A stretch of 64,000 bases of DNA, taken from positions 1 to 64,000 of the forward strand of contig NZ_LGTQ01000011.1 in assembly GCF_001306455.1 (NCBI RefSeq), read 5' to 3'. The notes under the pieces were generated by a model. It made no database searches. It had not been told where the DNA came from and was given only the letters and a program-made list of their open reading frames with translations. The DNA is from Jiulongibacter sediminis (GTDB taxonomy: Bacteria > Bacteroidota > Bacteroidia > Cytophagales > Spirosomataceae). Below are positions 16,066 to 25,764 of this stretch, piece by piece. Position numbers and translations under genes: made by a program. Within the stretch, counting starts at the first letter, position 1; each line of letters opens with the position of its first letter.

Positions 16066-18906
16066 ATGAAACGATTAGGCTTAATTTTATTTCTGCTAAT
16101 TCTAGTTTTCTATGCTTCTGGTCAGGCCCCGGCTAAAGTAGATTCTCTCGAAAAATTATTACTTGATCACCCCCGGGAAGACAGCACCCGCCTGAAAATT
16201 TTACTTGATCTTACTGGTCAAACACGCTACTTCGACCTCAAAAAGGCTAGTGAATACGCCTCCAATGCGGAAGAATTGAGTCTAAAACTCAATAACAAAA
16301 CAGAATACGGCCGCTCGCTATACTACGAAGGTCTGATCCATTACATGCGGGGCTTTCTGGATTTGGGACTTGAATACGGCGAAAAATCGGTGGCAGTCTT
16401 TCTGGAACTAAATGATAAAATCCGCCTTTCAGGTGCGTATGAATTGCTTGGGGTGATTCATACCGACATGGTGAACGACGAAAAAGCCATCGGTTACCTA
16501 CGTGAAGTGCTGAAAATAGCCGAGGAAATGGATGATGATTTCGGTCAAATCAGCTCTAATTCTAATATCGGAAACATTTATCTCAGACAGGGCAATCGAA
16601 CCCTGGCCCGCTCCTATTACGAGAAAGCCGAACAGATTCTTCAAAAATCAACTGAGCCTGAAGCCTTTTCTGAAGTGTATGTTAACATCGCTGCGGTGAC
16701 AGATAATCGAGATAAAAAGCTCGCCTATTACGAAAAAGCCCGCTTAGGATTTGAAAAAGCGGGAATGCAGGAAGGTAAAGCTCAGGTGCTCACCGGAATG
16801 GGTAAAGATTTCGCAGAGCAAAAACATTTTGCTGAAGCCATTACTTACTTCAAAAAGGCCATTGAAGCTTTTGAGGAGGTGGAATTTGACAACGGAAAAA
16901 CAGGCACCCTCATTTTACTTTCTGAAGCCGAAATGGGTCTAGGGCTAAATGCTGATGCAGAAAAACACCTCTTGCAGGCGGCTGAGATTGGTAAAAGTAA
17001 AGAACTCAATGAGCACCTCATGAAGGCTTATGAAAGTCTGGCCGTTTTTTACGAAAGACTGGGTAGAAGTAATGAAGCTCTCCAATATTATAAGCTCTTC
17101 TCAGAGGTAAAAGAGCAGAATTTTAATGCCTCAAAAAGTAAAATCATTGAAGAAAACGAAGCCCGTTACCAGTCAGAAAAGAAGGAGCTTCAACTTGCTG
17201 AGCAGGAATTGGAACTCAGCCGTCAGAAAGGCCTCAGAAATCAGATTCTTTGGTGGGCGGCATTGGGTATTATAGCATTTGCCGCAATCTTGGGCTACTA
17301 CTATTTCAGACAGCAGCAGAAACGCATTAAAGCGGAAAATGCACTAAAAATCAAAGATTTGGAAGCCCAAAATTTGAAAGAAAAAGAACGAATCAAGTCG
17401 GCCTTTTTTGCTAATATTTCTCATGAATTTCGTACACCTCTCACACTCATTATTTCTCCACTTCAGGAGATGATCAATGGTACTTTCAGCGGAAATCAGC
17501 AGTCCTATTTAAAAATGATGCTTCGCAACGGGCGGCGGCTTTTAGACCTTGTGAATCAACTCCTTGACTTGGCGAAACTGGAGGTAGGCTCATTGCAACT
17601 GCAAAAGGAAAAGGCAGACATCAACGGCTTCATCAAAAGCCTTGCATCCTCGTTTGAATCATTGGCAGAAATCCGTGGGATACGTTTCTTTCTTACCGCT
17701 CCTGTCGGTGGAATATTAGTGGATTTTGACAAAGATAAAATTCAGAAAATCATCACCAACCTTCTCTCAAATGCTTTTAAATTCACGCCGGAAGGTGGAC
17801 AAGTAAGACTGGAAATCAGTCAAAAAACAGATGGAATACGCATTGACATCTCCGACTCAGGCATTGGTATTCCTCTAAAAGACCTGCCGCATGTTTTCGA
17901 TCGCTTTTATCAGGTCAAAGATCTCAATAATATGGAACAAAGCGGTTCAGGTATTGGGCTTGCTCTGGTAAAAGAACTCACCGAGCTTCATGGCGGACAT
18001 ATTCAGGTCCGCAGTCGCCAGAATGAGGGTACGCATTTTTCAGTGACGCTGCCTTTGGCCTCCGCGGAAATCAACATTTCAGAAACCGAGACATTGTTCA
18101 CCGAGTATAGCTATTCAAAGCCGGATGATACGGAAACAGAAGGAATTACTTTGAAAGGTCAAAAATCATTGATTCTGGTCGCTGAAGATCATCAGGATGT
18201 GCAGCATCTGATCAAAGACGTGCTGTCTGAAAATTATGAAGTCCTTATGGCTCCAAACGGCAAAGAAGCCCTGGAGTTGGCCTTGAAAAAAGTACCGGAC
18301 GCTATCGTATCTGACGTCATGATGCCAGAAATGGACGGTTTCACCTTTTGTGAGAAAATCAAAACCGATGCCCGTACATCGCATATTCCGGTGGTGATGC
18401 TCACCGCCAGAGCCGACCAAACTGATAAAATGCGAGGGTTGGAAACAGGAGCAGATGCCTATTTGCCAAAGCCTTTTGATGCTGGCGAACTGAAATTAAG
18501 ACTTCAAAAATTGATTGAGCTACGGCAAAAACTCCGTCAAAACTTCAGCACAGCCATCAGCCTGAAACCCGAGGAAATGCAGGTAAGCTCTATTGACCAG
18601 CAATTCATTGAAAAAGTGAAGGAAGTCATTGAAACTCATGCTTCCGACGAGCAGTTTGGCGTGGAAACCTTCGCTGAAGAAATAGGCATGAGTCGTTCTC
18701 AGCTGAACAGAAAACTAAAAGCCCTTTTTAATCAAAGTGCTAACGAAATGGTCAGAATTTACCGACTGGAAAAAGCCCATCAGTTACTAAAACAAAAAGC
18801 CATTACCCCGACAGAAGCCAGCTATCAACTAGGCTTCAGCAGCCCCGCCTATTTCTCAAAATGCTTTTCAGATCACTTTGGGTATGCCCCGAGTAGGGTT
18901 GGGTGA
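16066..18906 (+). CDS. Hybrid two-component sensor: TPR, kinase, receiver, AraC-type HTH
   Basis: 946 residues combining a whole signalling pathway in one protein. In order: signal peptide (ends about residue 20, ASGQ); TPRs at about 30-350 (GNIYLRQGNRTLARSYYEKA); a coiled coil; one membrane helix at about 392-415; HisKA with His453 (NISHEFRTPLTL); HATPase with a GSGIGLALV box; receiver with Asp750 (SDVMMPEMDG); and an AraC-type helix-turn-helix at about 850-945 (MSRSQLNRKLKALF, YQLGFSSPAYFSKCF). The TPRs are outside the cytoplasm and the DNA-binding part inside. It follows the 8.1-15.9 kb surface genes in the same direction. Its 3' end is repeated in degraded form at 7811-7928. Confidence 0.9.
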   Translation: MKRLGLILFLLILVFYASGQAPAKVDSLEKLLLDHPREDSTRLKILLDLTGQTRYFDLKKASEYASNAEELSLKLNNKTEYGRSLYYEGLIHYMRGFLDLGLEYGEKSVAVFLELNDKIRLSGAYELLGVIHTDMVNDEKAIGYLREVLKIAEEMDDDFGQISSNSNIGNIYLRQGNRTLARSYYEKAEQILQKSTEPEAFSEVYVNIAAVTDNRDKKLAYYEKARLGFEKAGMQEGKAQVLTGMGKDFAEQKHFAEAITYFKKAIEAFEEVEFDNGKTGTLILLSEAEMGLGLNADAEKHLLQAAEIGKSKELNEHLMKAYESLAVFYERLGRSNEALQYYKLFSEVKEQNFNASKSKIIEENEARYQSEKKELQLAEQELELSRQKGLRNQILWWAALGIIAFAAILGYYYFRQQQKRIKAENALKIKDLEAQNLKEKERIKSAFFANISHEFRTPLTLIISPLQEMINGTFSGNQQSYLKMMLRNGRRLLDLVNQLLDLAKLEVGSLQLQKEKADINGFIKSLASSFESLAEIRGIRFFLTAPVGGILVDFDKDKIQKIITNLLSNAFKFTPEGGQVRLEISQKTDGIRIDISDSGIGIPLKDLPHVFDRFYQVKDLNNMEQSGSGIGLALVKELTELHGGHIQVRSRQNEGTHFSVTLPLASAEINISETETLFTEYSYSKPDDTETEGITLKGQKSLILVAEDHQDVQHLIKDVLSENYEVLMAPNGKEALELALKKVPDAIVSDVMMPEMDGFTFCEKIKTDARTSHIPVVMLTARADQTDKMRGLETGADAYLPKPFDAGELKLRLQKLIELRQKLRQNFSTAISLKPEEMQVSSIDQQFIEKVKEVIETHASDEQFGVETFAEEIGMSRSQLNRKLKALFNQSANEMVRIYRLEKAHQLLKQKAITPTEASYQLGFSSPAYFSKCFSDHFGYAPSRVG

Positions 18907-18907
18907 T

Positions 18908-18985
18908 TGGTGGACTGGTAAACTGGTAAATTCTCCAATTCACCGATTTTCCAACTTCCCAATTCTCCAATTCCTCGATCCTCCA
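18908..18985. repeat. Degenerate TGGTAAAC/CCAATTCTCC tract
   Basis: The 80 bases between two convergent genes consist of repeated short words (GGTGGACTGGTAAACTGGTAAATT, then several CCAATTCTCC/CCAACTTCCC copies). The first half is the rough complement of the second, so RNA from either side could fold. Possibly acts as a bidirectional terminator; that is inference. Confidence 0.4.
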
Positions 18986-18989
18986 AGAA

Positions 18990-19892
18990 CTACTCCCTGG
19001 CCAAAGGCTTCACGTATTTCCTCCAGTTATGCTGCTCCTTAAAGCCGAGAACTTCTTTGATTTTGCGATTGGAGAAGAGTGCTTCGTGTTCCTCCAAATC
19101 ACGGGTAACAGGTACATCTGGGAAGAAGCGGGACAGCAATTCCTTATTAGGTAGAATGGCTCCATTATGATCATTGCCAGCATTGAAAACCTGATAACCA
19201 AGACCGTCTTTTTTGAGACATAAGTCAACGATCTGGCCTAAATCACGAGCGTCGATATAACAAAAAGCATTTCTTCGACGAACCTCAGGATGCTTGAAAT
19301 AATATGGAAATAACTCCTGGTACTCATGCGGCTCTATTACATTGCCAATTCTTAAGGCGTAAATATCAATCCCCGACCTCCGCTGAAAAGTTCTGGCAGT
19401 TTTCTCGTTCACCACCTTTGAAAGACCATAGCTGTCCATTGGGTCTACATCATAATCTTCTTCCAAAGGCAAGCTATTCGGGTCGGTTTCACCATCTGAA
19501 AAACAAACCCCATAGGTGGTTTCGGATGAAGCAATAATCACCTTTTTGATCCCCAATTTTACAGCTGCCTCGATGACATTGTATGTACCAATAGTATTGA
19601 CCCTAAAGGTCTCATTATCCGGATTAATCAGGATACGCGGCACTGCCGCAAAATGTACCACCGCATCAAATTTGGGCACGCCATTACCACCCTCCAGTTC
19701 ATCTAAACCAGCATAAGAGCTCATGGCATTAAACATTTGACCTGAATCGGTGATATCAGCAATAAGATTGTCCACCCCGGGATGATTCAAAGGTTTCAAA
19801 TCTACATTCATGACCCGATGGCCCTGATCTAACAGGTAGGGAATCACGTGTTTGCCGGCTTTTCCGGAGCCTCCGGTAAAAAATATTCTCAT
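18990..19892 (-). CDS. NAD-dependent epimerase/dehydratase (extended SDR)
   Basis: 300 residues. The N-terminal Rossmann motif is TGGSGKAGKHV (residues 6-16, GxxGxxG type). The catalytic YGLSK (YxxxK) lies near residue 155 and an S-S-E-T segment upstream supplies the Ser/Thr. Such enzymes act on nucleotide sugars or other hydroxy-substrates; the exact substrate cannot be read. The phrase EALFSNRKIKEVLGF near the C-terminus is common in sugar-epimerase relatives. Cytoplasmic, single-gene unit, convergent with the hybrid kinase gene. Not clearly related to the surface-protein cassettes. Confidence 0.82.
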   Translation of the reverse strand: MRIFFTGGSGKAGKHVIPYLLDQGHRVMNVDLKPLNHPGVDNLIADITDSGQMFNAMSSYAGLDELEGGNGVPKFDAVVHFAAVPRILINPDNETFRVNTIGTYNVIEAAVKLGIKKVIIASSETTYGVCFSDGETDPNSLPLEEDYDVDPMDSYGLSKVVNEKTARTFQRRSGIDIYALRIGNVIEPHEYQELFPYYFKHPEVRRRNAFCYIDARDLGQIVDLCLKKDGLGYQVFNAGNDHNGAILPNKELLSRFFPDVPVTRDLEEHEALFSNRKIKEVLGFKEQHNWRKYVKPLARE

Positions 19893-20185
19893 AGTGTTTT
19901 CAATAGAGATGGCAACTTAGTCATTGACTCAAAGTTTGCCAAATACCCGGCAAACAAACGGCTAATCGTCCTCCAATTTGCCCACTATGCCCTTCCATTC
20001 TCTTGGTCCGTTTCCGCTGAAACTCTTTTGTAACCATTGATTTGGGTCCAATCCAACCATTCAAAATGAGACTACTATAATAGCAGATACCACTCCCTAA
20101 AATTTGGGCAAGGGCTGCTCATGAAACAAATCCAAATCCTTATTTTTCTATAATCTTTCAAAAAGTAAACCTAAACCCTAAAAAA

Positions 20186-21487
20186 ATGAGCCAGGAAACC
20201 ACTTTAAAACCGATCCTTCTTGGAGAACGAATTAACTCTCTGGATGTCGTCAGGGGAATCGCACTTCTGGGCATATTACTTATGAATATTAACGGAATGG
20301 GCTTGCCAATGGCCTATGAGGACCCTACTGTTTCCGGAGGAGACGACGGGCTCAATCTGGGTGTATGGGTCGTCAATAATATGCTCTTTGAAGGTACTAT
20401 GAGGGGGCTTTTTACTCTTCTTTTTGGAGCCAGTGTTATTTTACTGACTTCCCGACTTGAAGCAAAAGGAGCAGGGATTACCACAGCAGATATTTATTAC
20501 AGAAGAACGCTCTGGTTATTACTGTTTGGGATCATCAATGTCTATGTTTTTTTATGGAGCGGAGATATTTTATACCCTTATGCCTTATTGGGACTTACCC
20601 TTTTCCCTTTCCGGAATGCCCGTGTTAAGACGCTTTTTATTTGTGCCGGACTACTGCTGATCTTTGGAACTTTATGGAATATCAGAGACTATCATAATGC
20701 GAAAGAAATCCGGCAGGCTGGAATTGAAATGCAGGCCCTGAAAGATGCGGGAAAAACATTAGCTGAGAAGGAAGAAGCAAAAATAGAAGCATGGAACAAA
20801 CAAAAAACAAAACATACCCCGGAGGAAATTGCGGAAAATGTGGAAGGCCGTCTTCAATCAAATTATTTTGATGTGATGATGGCAAAAGTCGAAGACAACC
20901 AATTTATGCAGACCTGGTTTATGTACAGGATGTGGCCCTGGGATATTTTGAGTTTTATGCTCATTGGAATGGCCTTCTTCAAGCTGAGAATTTTTCATGC
21001 GGAGAAATCGAACAAATTTTATCTGTTGACGATGCTTGCAGGTTATTTAGTAGGCCTTACGGTCAACTATTATGAAACAAGAATGGTTGTTGATAGTCAA
21101 TTTGATGTGGTAACCATGGCTAAGGCAAACCAAACCTATGATTTGGGCCGCTTATTTACCACACTGGGGCATGTTGGTTTAATAATGCTTTTTGTCAAAT
21201 CCGGAATCCTTAGCTTCCTTCAAAAATCACTGGCCGCCGTTGGAAAAACGACCCTCAGCAATTATCTGTTGACAGCAATCGGAACCTCCATTCTGTTCTA
21301 CGGTTTTGGTTTTAGTCTCTACAATCAACTGGAACGCTTTGAGCTGTATTATGTAGTCGCCGGTTTTTGGATATTCCAGTTAATTGCCAGCCCTATCTGG
21401 TTAAAATACTTTAAATACGGTCCATTTGAATGGCTTTGGCGTTCGCTGACCTATCAGAAATGGCAGGAGCTGAAGATTAAAAAATAG
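20186..21487 (+). CDS. DUF418-family polytopic membrane protein
   Basis: 433 residues. The start has the family signature: RINSLDVVRGIALLGILLMNI, then FTLLFGASVILL and a C-terminal LSNYLLTAIGTSILFY. About eight to ten hydrophobic helices surround a charged loop (residues 175-225, KTLAEKEEAKIEAWNKQ). YeiB/DUF418 proteins are inner-membrane proteins distantly related to acyltransferase-type membrane proteins; their substrate is not established. A 293-bp region with AT-rich sequence precedes it. Single-gene unit. Confidence 0.85.
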   Translation: MSQETTLKPILLGERINSLDVVRGIALLGILLMNINGMGLPMAYEDPTVSGGDDGLNLGVWVVNNMLFEGTMRGLFTLLFGASVILLTSRLEAKGAGITTADIYYRRTLWLLLFGIINVYVFLWSGDILYPYALLGLTLFPFRNARVKTLFICAGLLLIFGTLWNIRDYHNAKEIRQAGIEMQALKDAGKTLAEKEEAKIEAWNKQKTKHTPEEIAENVEGRLQSNYFDVMMAKVEDNQFMQTWFMYRMWPWDILSFMLIGMAFFKLRIFHAEKSNKFYLLTMLAGYLVGLTVNYYETRMVVDSQFDVVTMAKANQTYDLGRLFTTLGHVGLIMLFVKSGILSFLQKSLAAVGKTTLSNYLLTAIGTSILFYGFGFSLYNQLERFELYYVVAGFWIFQLIASPIWLKYFKYGPFEWLWRSLTYQKWQELKIKK

Positions 21488-21656
21488 CTCTTCCGAAAAT
21501 AAAACAGGATGATTTGAAGTCCGGGTTATTTAGTTAAATATTCACAGACCAAGAATGCTCTGTTTAAGGCAAAGGGTGTCTGAAGAAGGTAAAGAGAGCT
21601 GTGAACAAAAAATCTTCAGTGGTTCTGAATCTGTTAATTTTCACCAGGGCTTTTGA

Positions 21657-22310
21657 TCAGAAAGACTGATACAGGTTAACGGCCAGCCAGGTACGCTGAC
21701 GGGTGGCCTGATGCAGAAAAGAACCGATACGGTAGTCCAGACCGAACTCCAGTTTGGCTCCGGGATTTAAAACATAACCCAGAAAACCCAGGCCTCTAAT
21801 CTCCAAATCATAGGCAGAATCCTCAAGGCTATTCACATATTCGTTGCTGAGTTTTAGAAAAAACTCATGCGGGTCTGTAGAATGGCCATTGAGAGGAAGC
21901 TCTGCCGCAATACGATATCGGAACCGGTAAACAGCGGCTTCATGACCACCGAAGGTCTGGTCGGTGCCAAAACGGTGAGAGAGCTTTAAAGCCGAAAGCC
22001 TGTTGACAACAATATACTGCTGAATAAGCCGGTTTCGGAGGTTTTTACCATTTGGCACTCTTAGCAAATAGCCTAAAGCCAAAGTGCTGCTAAAACCCAC
22101 TTTCCTAGATGTTAGTAAACTGATATCTGTCTGCAAATAACTTTTTTCATCCTGAAGTGCCTGGCGACCTTCTGCTTTGAAGTTGATGGCCCAGTCCTTC
22201 GGGAGCTTTTTGTTAAAGTTTAAAGAAGGCATAAGTCCAAGTTCCAGAGAACCCTGACCTTTGACCAAATAGCTTATCAGAATAAGAATAATTAAGTGAA
22301 ATACCCTCAT
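21657..22310 (-). CDS. DUF2490-type outer-membrane beta-barrel protein
   Basis: 217 residues with a signal peptide (1-18, VKGQ) and alternating amphipathic strands. The phrase LMPSLNFNKKLPKDWAINF, the internal SHRFGTDQTF and YRFRYRIAAELPL, and the end LAVNLYQSF fit DUF2490, a family of predicted small outer-membrane barrels. It starts one base after the upstream gene ends, so the pair is an operon. Role unknown. Confidence 0.7.
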   Translation of the reverse strand: MRVFHLIILILISYLVKGQGSLELGLMPSLNFNKKLPKDWAINFKAEGRQALQDEKSYLQTDISLLTSRKVGFSSTLALGYLLRVPNGKNLRNRLIQQYIVVNRLSALKLSHRFGTDQTFGGHEAAVYRFRYRIAAELPLNGHSTDPHEFFLKLSNEYVNSLEDSAYDLEIRGLGFLGYVLNPGAKLEFGLDYRIGSFLHQATRQRTWLAVNLYQSF

Positions 22311-22311
22311 C

Positions 22312-22881
22312 TCAGTAAATGATATTATCCGTCATTTTGAGAATGATTTCTGACTTTTTGAGAAGTCTTCCTCTACTGCTAAAAAGGTATTCATAAAAGC
22401 CAAAAGTTTCCCCTTTCTTTGCTGAAACTACCACCTCATAGTTGATCTGTAAACGGTCAATTCCTAAGCTCTGACTAAAAAACTGTAAAACATCTGGTTC
22501 TGTACCTGAGTACTGAATCTGTATTTTTTTCAATCGATGCTTTTGAAAGTCTACGTCAAATTGGTCATCTATAGACTTCAGTAGACTATTGGACAATTCT
22601 TTAGATTTTACCTCTACCTCTACATCCTCAAGCTCACCATTTAGCGAAAACTCAACACTGTATTTCTTTCCTTGATATTTGGTTTTTGCTTCAAAAGACT
22701 TTGAGGAAAGGCCTGTTTCTTTATACCACTTCAGTCGGGAATCAGGACATAGGGATTCTGCAAAGTCCAAAGCCCGAGCGGGAACTTCGCTCTCAGGAAC
22801 TCTAAGCTCCTTTTCAAATTTTTGCTGGGCAAAAAGTGAAGTGCCTGCGAACAACAGAATCCATACAATCAGCTTCTTCAT
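22312..22881 (-). CDS. Small secreted protein, possibly PepSY-like
   Basis: 189 residues with a signal peptide (1-18, LFAQ). The mature part has two repeats of a helix-strand-strand pattern: PARALDFAESLCPDSRLKWYKE with YSVEFSLNGELEDVEV, then FQKHRLKKIQIQYSG with a later strand pair. This resembles the PepSY-like periplasmic fold, but the similarity is by eye only. It is followed directly by the DUF2490 gene, with which it probably acts in the envelope. Divergent from the TPR kinase at 23031. Confidence 0.55.
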   Translation of the reverse strand: MKKLIVWILLFAGTSLFAQQKFEKELRVPESEVPARALDFAESLCPDSRLKWYKETGLSSKSFEAKTKYQGKKYSVEFSLNGELEDVEVEVKSKELSNSLLKSIDDQFDVDFQKHRLKKIQIQYSGTEPDVLQFFSQSLGIDRLQINYEVVVSAKKGETFGFYEYLFSSRGRLLKKSEIILKMTDNIIY

Positions 22882-23030
22882 AGCCAGATTAATTTCAAAT
22901 GAACGGATGCTTCAAGATAAAAACTTCTTGCTGTTGAAACATTATTGGCTCCTTTGAATCTATATTGCTCTTAAAACGTATTCCCATTTCTGAAAGTGCA
23001 CTTCTGTTATTACCACTATTTCTAAGGCCT

Positions 23031-24917
23031 ATGAAAGTACCCGGAAACATAAAGTTCGCGAAACCACTTTCTTTGTTTTCCCTGCTGATCTTATTTTCTC
23101 CAAATGCTTTCGGGCAATCACTCTCGGCAATTGACAGCCTTAAAAAGGTAATTGAGACAAATCCTTCAGACACGGCAAAAGTATGGGCACTTTGTGAGCT
23201 GGGTTTTGCAGTAGAAGCCTCAAATCCAGACGATGCTTTCAGGTATTATAAACAAGCTGAGCACCTCAGCCGTGAGATCAACTACCCGACTGGTATTGTG
23301 AAATCCATATTCAACATCACCTACGTTCTGGATCTCAAGAGTCAGTTTTCAGAGTCGAAAAAGTATTACGAAGAAGCCGTTGAAATTGCCAAAGCGAATA
23401 AACTGGGCATGATGGAGGGCTCGGCTTTGTTTAATTATGGCAACTGGTACTATAAAAACAAAGACCTCAAAACCGCCATGGAACTCTATATTGAGGCTCT
23501 TGAAATCTTTGACCGTTACCCTGAAAACCCGTATTCTGAGCTTATTCGGGTGAATATGGGCAATCTTTATGTAGGCCTCAGAAGGTATCCTGAAGCCATC
23601 GAATTGAGCCGCCAGCTCATTCCTGAATTGAAGAAAGATGAGGCCAAAGTTTTTAGTCTGGTGCAGGTCATGGCAAATCTGGGCGACTCATACATCGGTC
23701 AACGAAAATGGAAGGCCGCCATTGAAACCTATGAGGAACTGCTTCAAATTGCCCTCAAAAATGATATCAAAGAAATCGCCTGTAACGCTCACAATACTCT
23801 TGCAGGTTTGTACCTGAAAACAGAGCAATTCTCAAAGCTTCTGACCGCCGCAAAACAGACACTGAAACTAAGCCAGGAAATTGAAGATCAGGTATCACAA
23901 AGTCACGCTTACAGCCATTTGGGTAATTATTATTTGCACCAGCAGCAGGCAGATTCGGCTTTATATTATTTCAAAACAGCCGAGGAGCTGGTTGGGGAAA
24001 AAGAACTGACAAACGAGCAATATTTGGTGGAAACCAACCTCGCCAATGTCTATTTGTTACAAGGTAATCTGCCCCAATACCGAAAACATAAGGAAACAGC
24101 CGACTCGCTGGAAACACTACGAATGAGCCTTGAAAGTATTGAAGCCGCCAATGAAATAGAAGCTAAATACGAACTGCAGAAAAAAGAAAATGAGATTCTA
24201 CAAAAAGACCTTGAACTGAGCCAAACGCAAAATAGAAATACCCTTTTGGCCACTGGTATCGCAGCCTTAATTTTGCTTGGTGGGCTGGCCTACTACTCCA
24301 TTCGGAAAAAGCAGCAAAACCTCTTGCTCGAAGAGCAAATCAATAGTCAGAATCGTGAAAGACAGCGAATAGCGGCTGAGCTCCATGATGAAATTGGCGG
24401 CAATCTGACCTCGATGATGTACATGGCCGTAGGTTTGAAAAACGGAAATAATATTGACCAAAAAGCAGAGAAAATCATTCAAACATCGGCTGACATTTCC
24501 GGCAGTATGAATGAGATTATCTGGTCTTTGACCCATGATCAGTCATCCATGCAAGACTGGCTGCTATTCATCCGGTCCCGGCTGAGTGATATGTTGGAAA
24601 ACGCAGGAGTGAATTATTCATTCGAGGTTCAGTCCGATGAAGAATGGATTGACCTCAGTTCTCATGAAAAAAGAAATCTTTATCTGATTTTGAAAGAGGC
24701 GGTAAATAACGCTATCCGTCATTCAGGTGCTGACCGGATATCGATCACTATAAATTCAGATGAAATAATGGTGAAAGACAATGGAAGTGGGTTTCCCTCC
24801 GATTACAATTCAGGAAACGGTTTGAGAAACATAAAAGATCGTGCTCAAAAAATCGGAAGGAATATTGAATGGGTTTCAAACGAAGGAACTGAGGTAAGAC
24901 TCACCATACCTAACTAA
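23031..24917 (+). CDS. TPR-sensor histidine kinase (NarX/LytS-like HisKA_3 type)
   Basis: 628 residues from the ATG at 23031; this start gives a signal peptide (ends about residue 29, AFGQ), while a start 66 bases upstream adds a non-signal leader. TPRs run from about 45 to 360 (for example VMANLGDSYIGQRKWKAAIETY). A coiled coil and one membrane helix at about 403-424 follow. The dimerisation helix RQRIAAELHDEIGG carries His452, and the ATPase domain has KEAVNNAIRHSGA and GNGLRNI. Sensor outside, kinase inside. The regulator gene is 105 bases downstream, so a cognate pair is likely. Confidence 0.88.
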   Translation: MKVPGNIKFAKPLSLFSLLILFSPNAFGQSLSAIDSLKKVIETNPSDTAKVWALCELGFAVEASNPDDAFRYYKQAEHLSREINYPTGIVKSIFNITYVLDLKSQFSESKKYYEEAVEIAKANKLGMMEGSALFNYGNWYYKNKDLKTAMELYIEALEIFDRYPENPYSELIRVNMGNLYVGLRRYPEAIELSRQLIPELKKDEAKVFSLVQVMANLGDSYIGQRKWKAAIETYEELLQIALKNDIKEIACNAHNTLAGLYLKTEQFSKLLTAAKQTLKLSQEIEDQVSQSHAYSHLGNYYLHQQQADSALYYFKTAEELVGEKELTNEQYLVETNLANVYLLQGNLPQYRKHKETADSLETLRMSLESIEAANEIEAKYELQKKENEILQKDLELSQTQNRNTLLATGIAALILLGGLAYYSIRKKQQNLLLEEQINSQNRERQRIAAELHDEIGGNLTSMMYMAVGLKNGNNIDQKAEKIIQTSADISGSMNEIIWSLTHDQSSMQDWLLFIRSRLSDMLENAGVNYSFEVQSDEEWIDLSSHEKRNLYLILKEAVNNAIRHSGADRISITINSDEIMVKDNGSGFPSDYNSGNGLRNIKDRAQKIGRNIEWVSNEGTEVRLTIPN

Positions 24918-25022
24918 AGTTATATTGATGCACACCCCGAAAGCATTTTACTTTGATTTCATTTTCGTGAGATGCATTTCAATATTGAGCAAATTGTATT
25001 CATTCCACTTTTCAAAGCAGCT

Positions 25023-25649
25023 ATGAACGAGATTAGTGTAGCTATCGTAGAGGACATTGACCAAATAAGAGAGGGCCTGAAGTATGTCATTGAATATACT
25101 GAAGGTTTTCATTGTATAGGTGCCTTTGAAAGTGGCGAGCTGGCATTGGAAAGTCTTCCTGAATCACCGGCCGAAGTCGTTTTGATGGATATCAATTTAC
25201 CCGGTATTCAAGGGCCAGACTGTGTTAAACAACTAAAGAAACAATTGCCTGGTACGCAGTTTATGATGTTTACGGTATTTGAGGATGATGAAAATGTTTT
25301 TGAAGCTATAAAATCAGGGGCCAGCGGGTATATTCTCAAATCTACTCCACCTCATAAAGTGCTGGAGGCTATTCGTGAAATACACCAAGGTGGCTCGCCC
25401 ATGACCGCCAGCATTGCACGTAAGGTGATTCAGCATTTTCAAAAGCCCAAAACCTCCGATAACTTCTCGCTCACTCCCCGAGAAACAGAAATCCTTAATC
25501 TGTTGGCCAAAGGCCTCTTCTACAAAGAAATTGCCGATACTTTCGGTACCTCCACCGGTACTGTCAGACAACAAATTCACAAGATTTACGAAAAACTGCA
25601 TGTGCAAAACCGCACCGAAGCTCTCCTCAAATTCAAAGGCGACAGCTAA
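25023..25649 (+). CDS. LuxR/NarL-type response regulator
   Basis: 208 residues from the ATG at 25023 (MNEISVAIVEDID). The receiver has the acidic pair at 9-10, phosphorylation site Asp56 (VLMDINLPGI) and Lys near 106 (YILKSTPP). The LuxR HTH (about 145-205) has LTPRETEILNLLAKG and the recognition segment STGTVRQQIHKIYEKL. Longer starts would add 17 residues unlike any receiver. It sits between its TPR kinase and the 25.8-31.8 kb surface-protein operon, all on the same strand, which makes that operon its likely target. Confidence 0.88.
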   Translation: MNEISVAIVEDIDQIREGLKYVIEYTEGFHCIGAFESGELALESLPESPAEVVLMDINLPGIQGPDCVKQLKKQLPGTQFMMFTVFEDDENVFEAIKSGASGYILKSTPPHKVLEAIREIHQGGSPMTASIARKVIQHFQKPKTSDNFSLTPRETEILNLLAKGLFYKEIADTFGTSTGTVRQQIHKIYEKLHVQNRTEALLKFKGDS

Positions 25650-25764
25650 CTTTTGTTAGATTGACGAGCGTGCTCAGCAGGTCTAATTTTGGGCTGAAGA
25701 ACAGAAGAGTAACCAAATGATTCTCTGAAGTTTTGAAGAATACCAGTTTCTAAAAACACCTGCA

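Noticed and set aside
18908-18985. CRISPR-like short repeats
   Set aside because: The words are degenerate, without constant repeat and spacer lengths and without cas genes.
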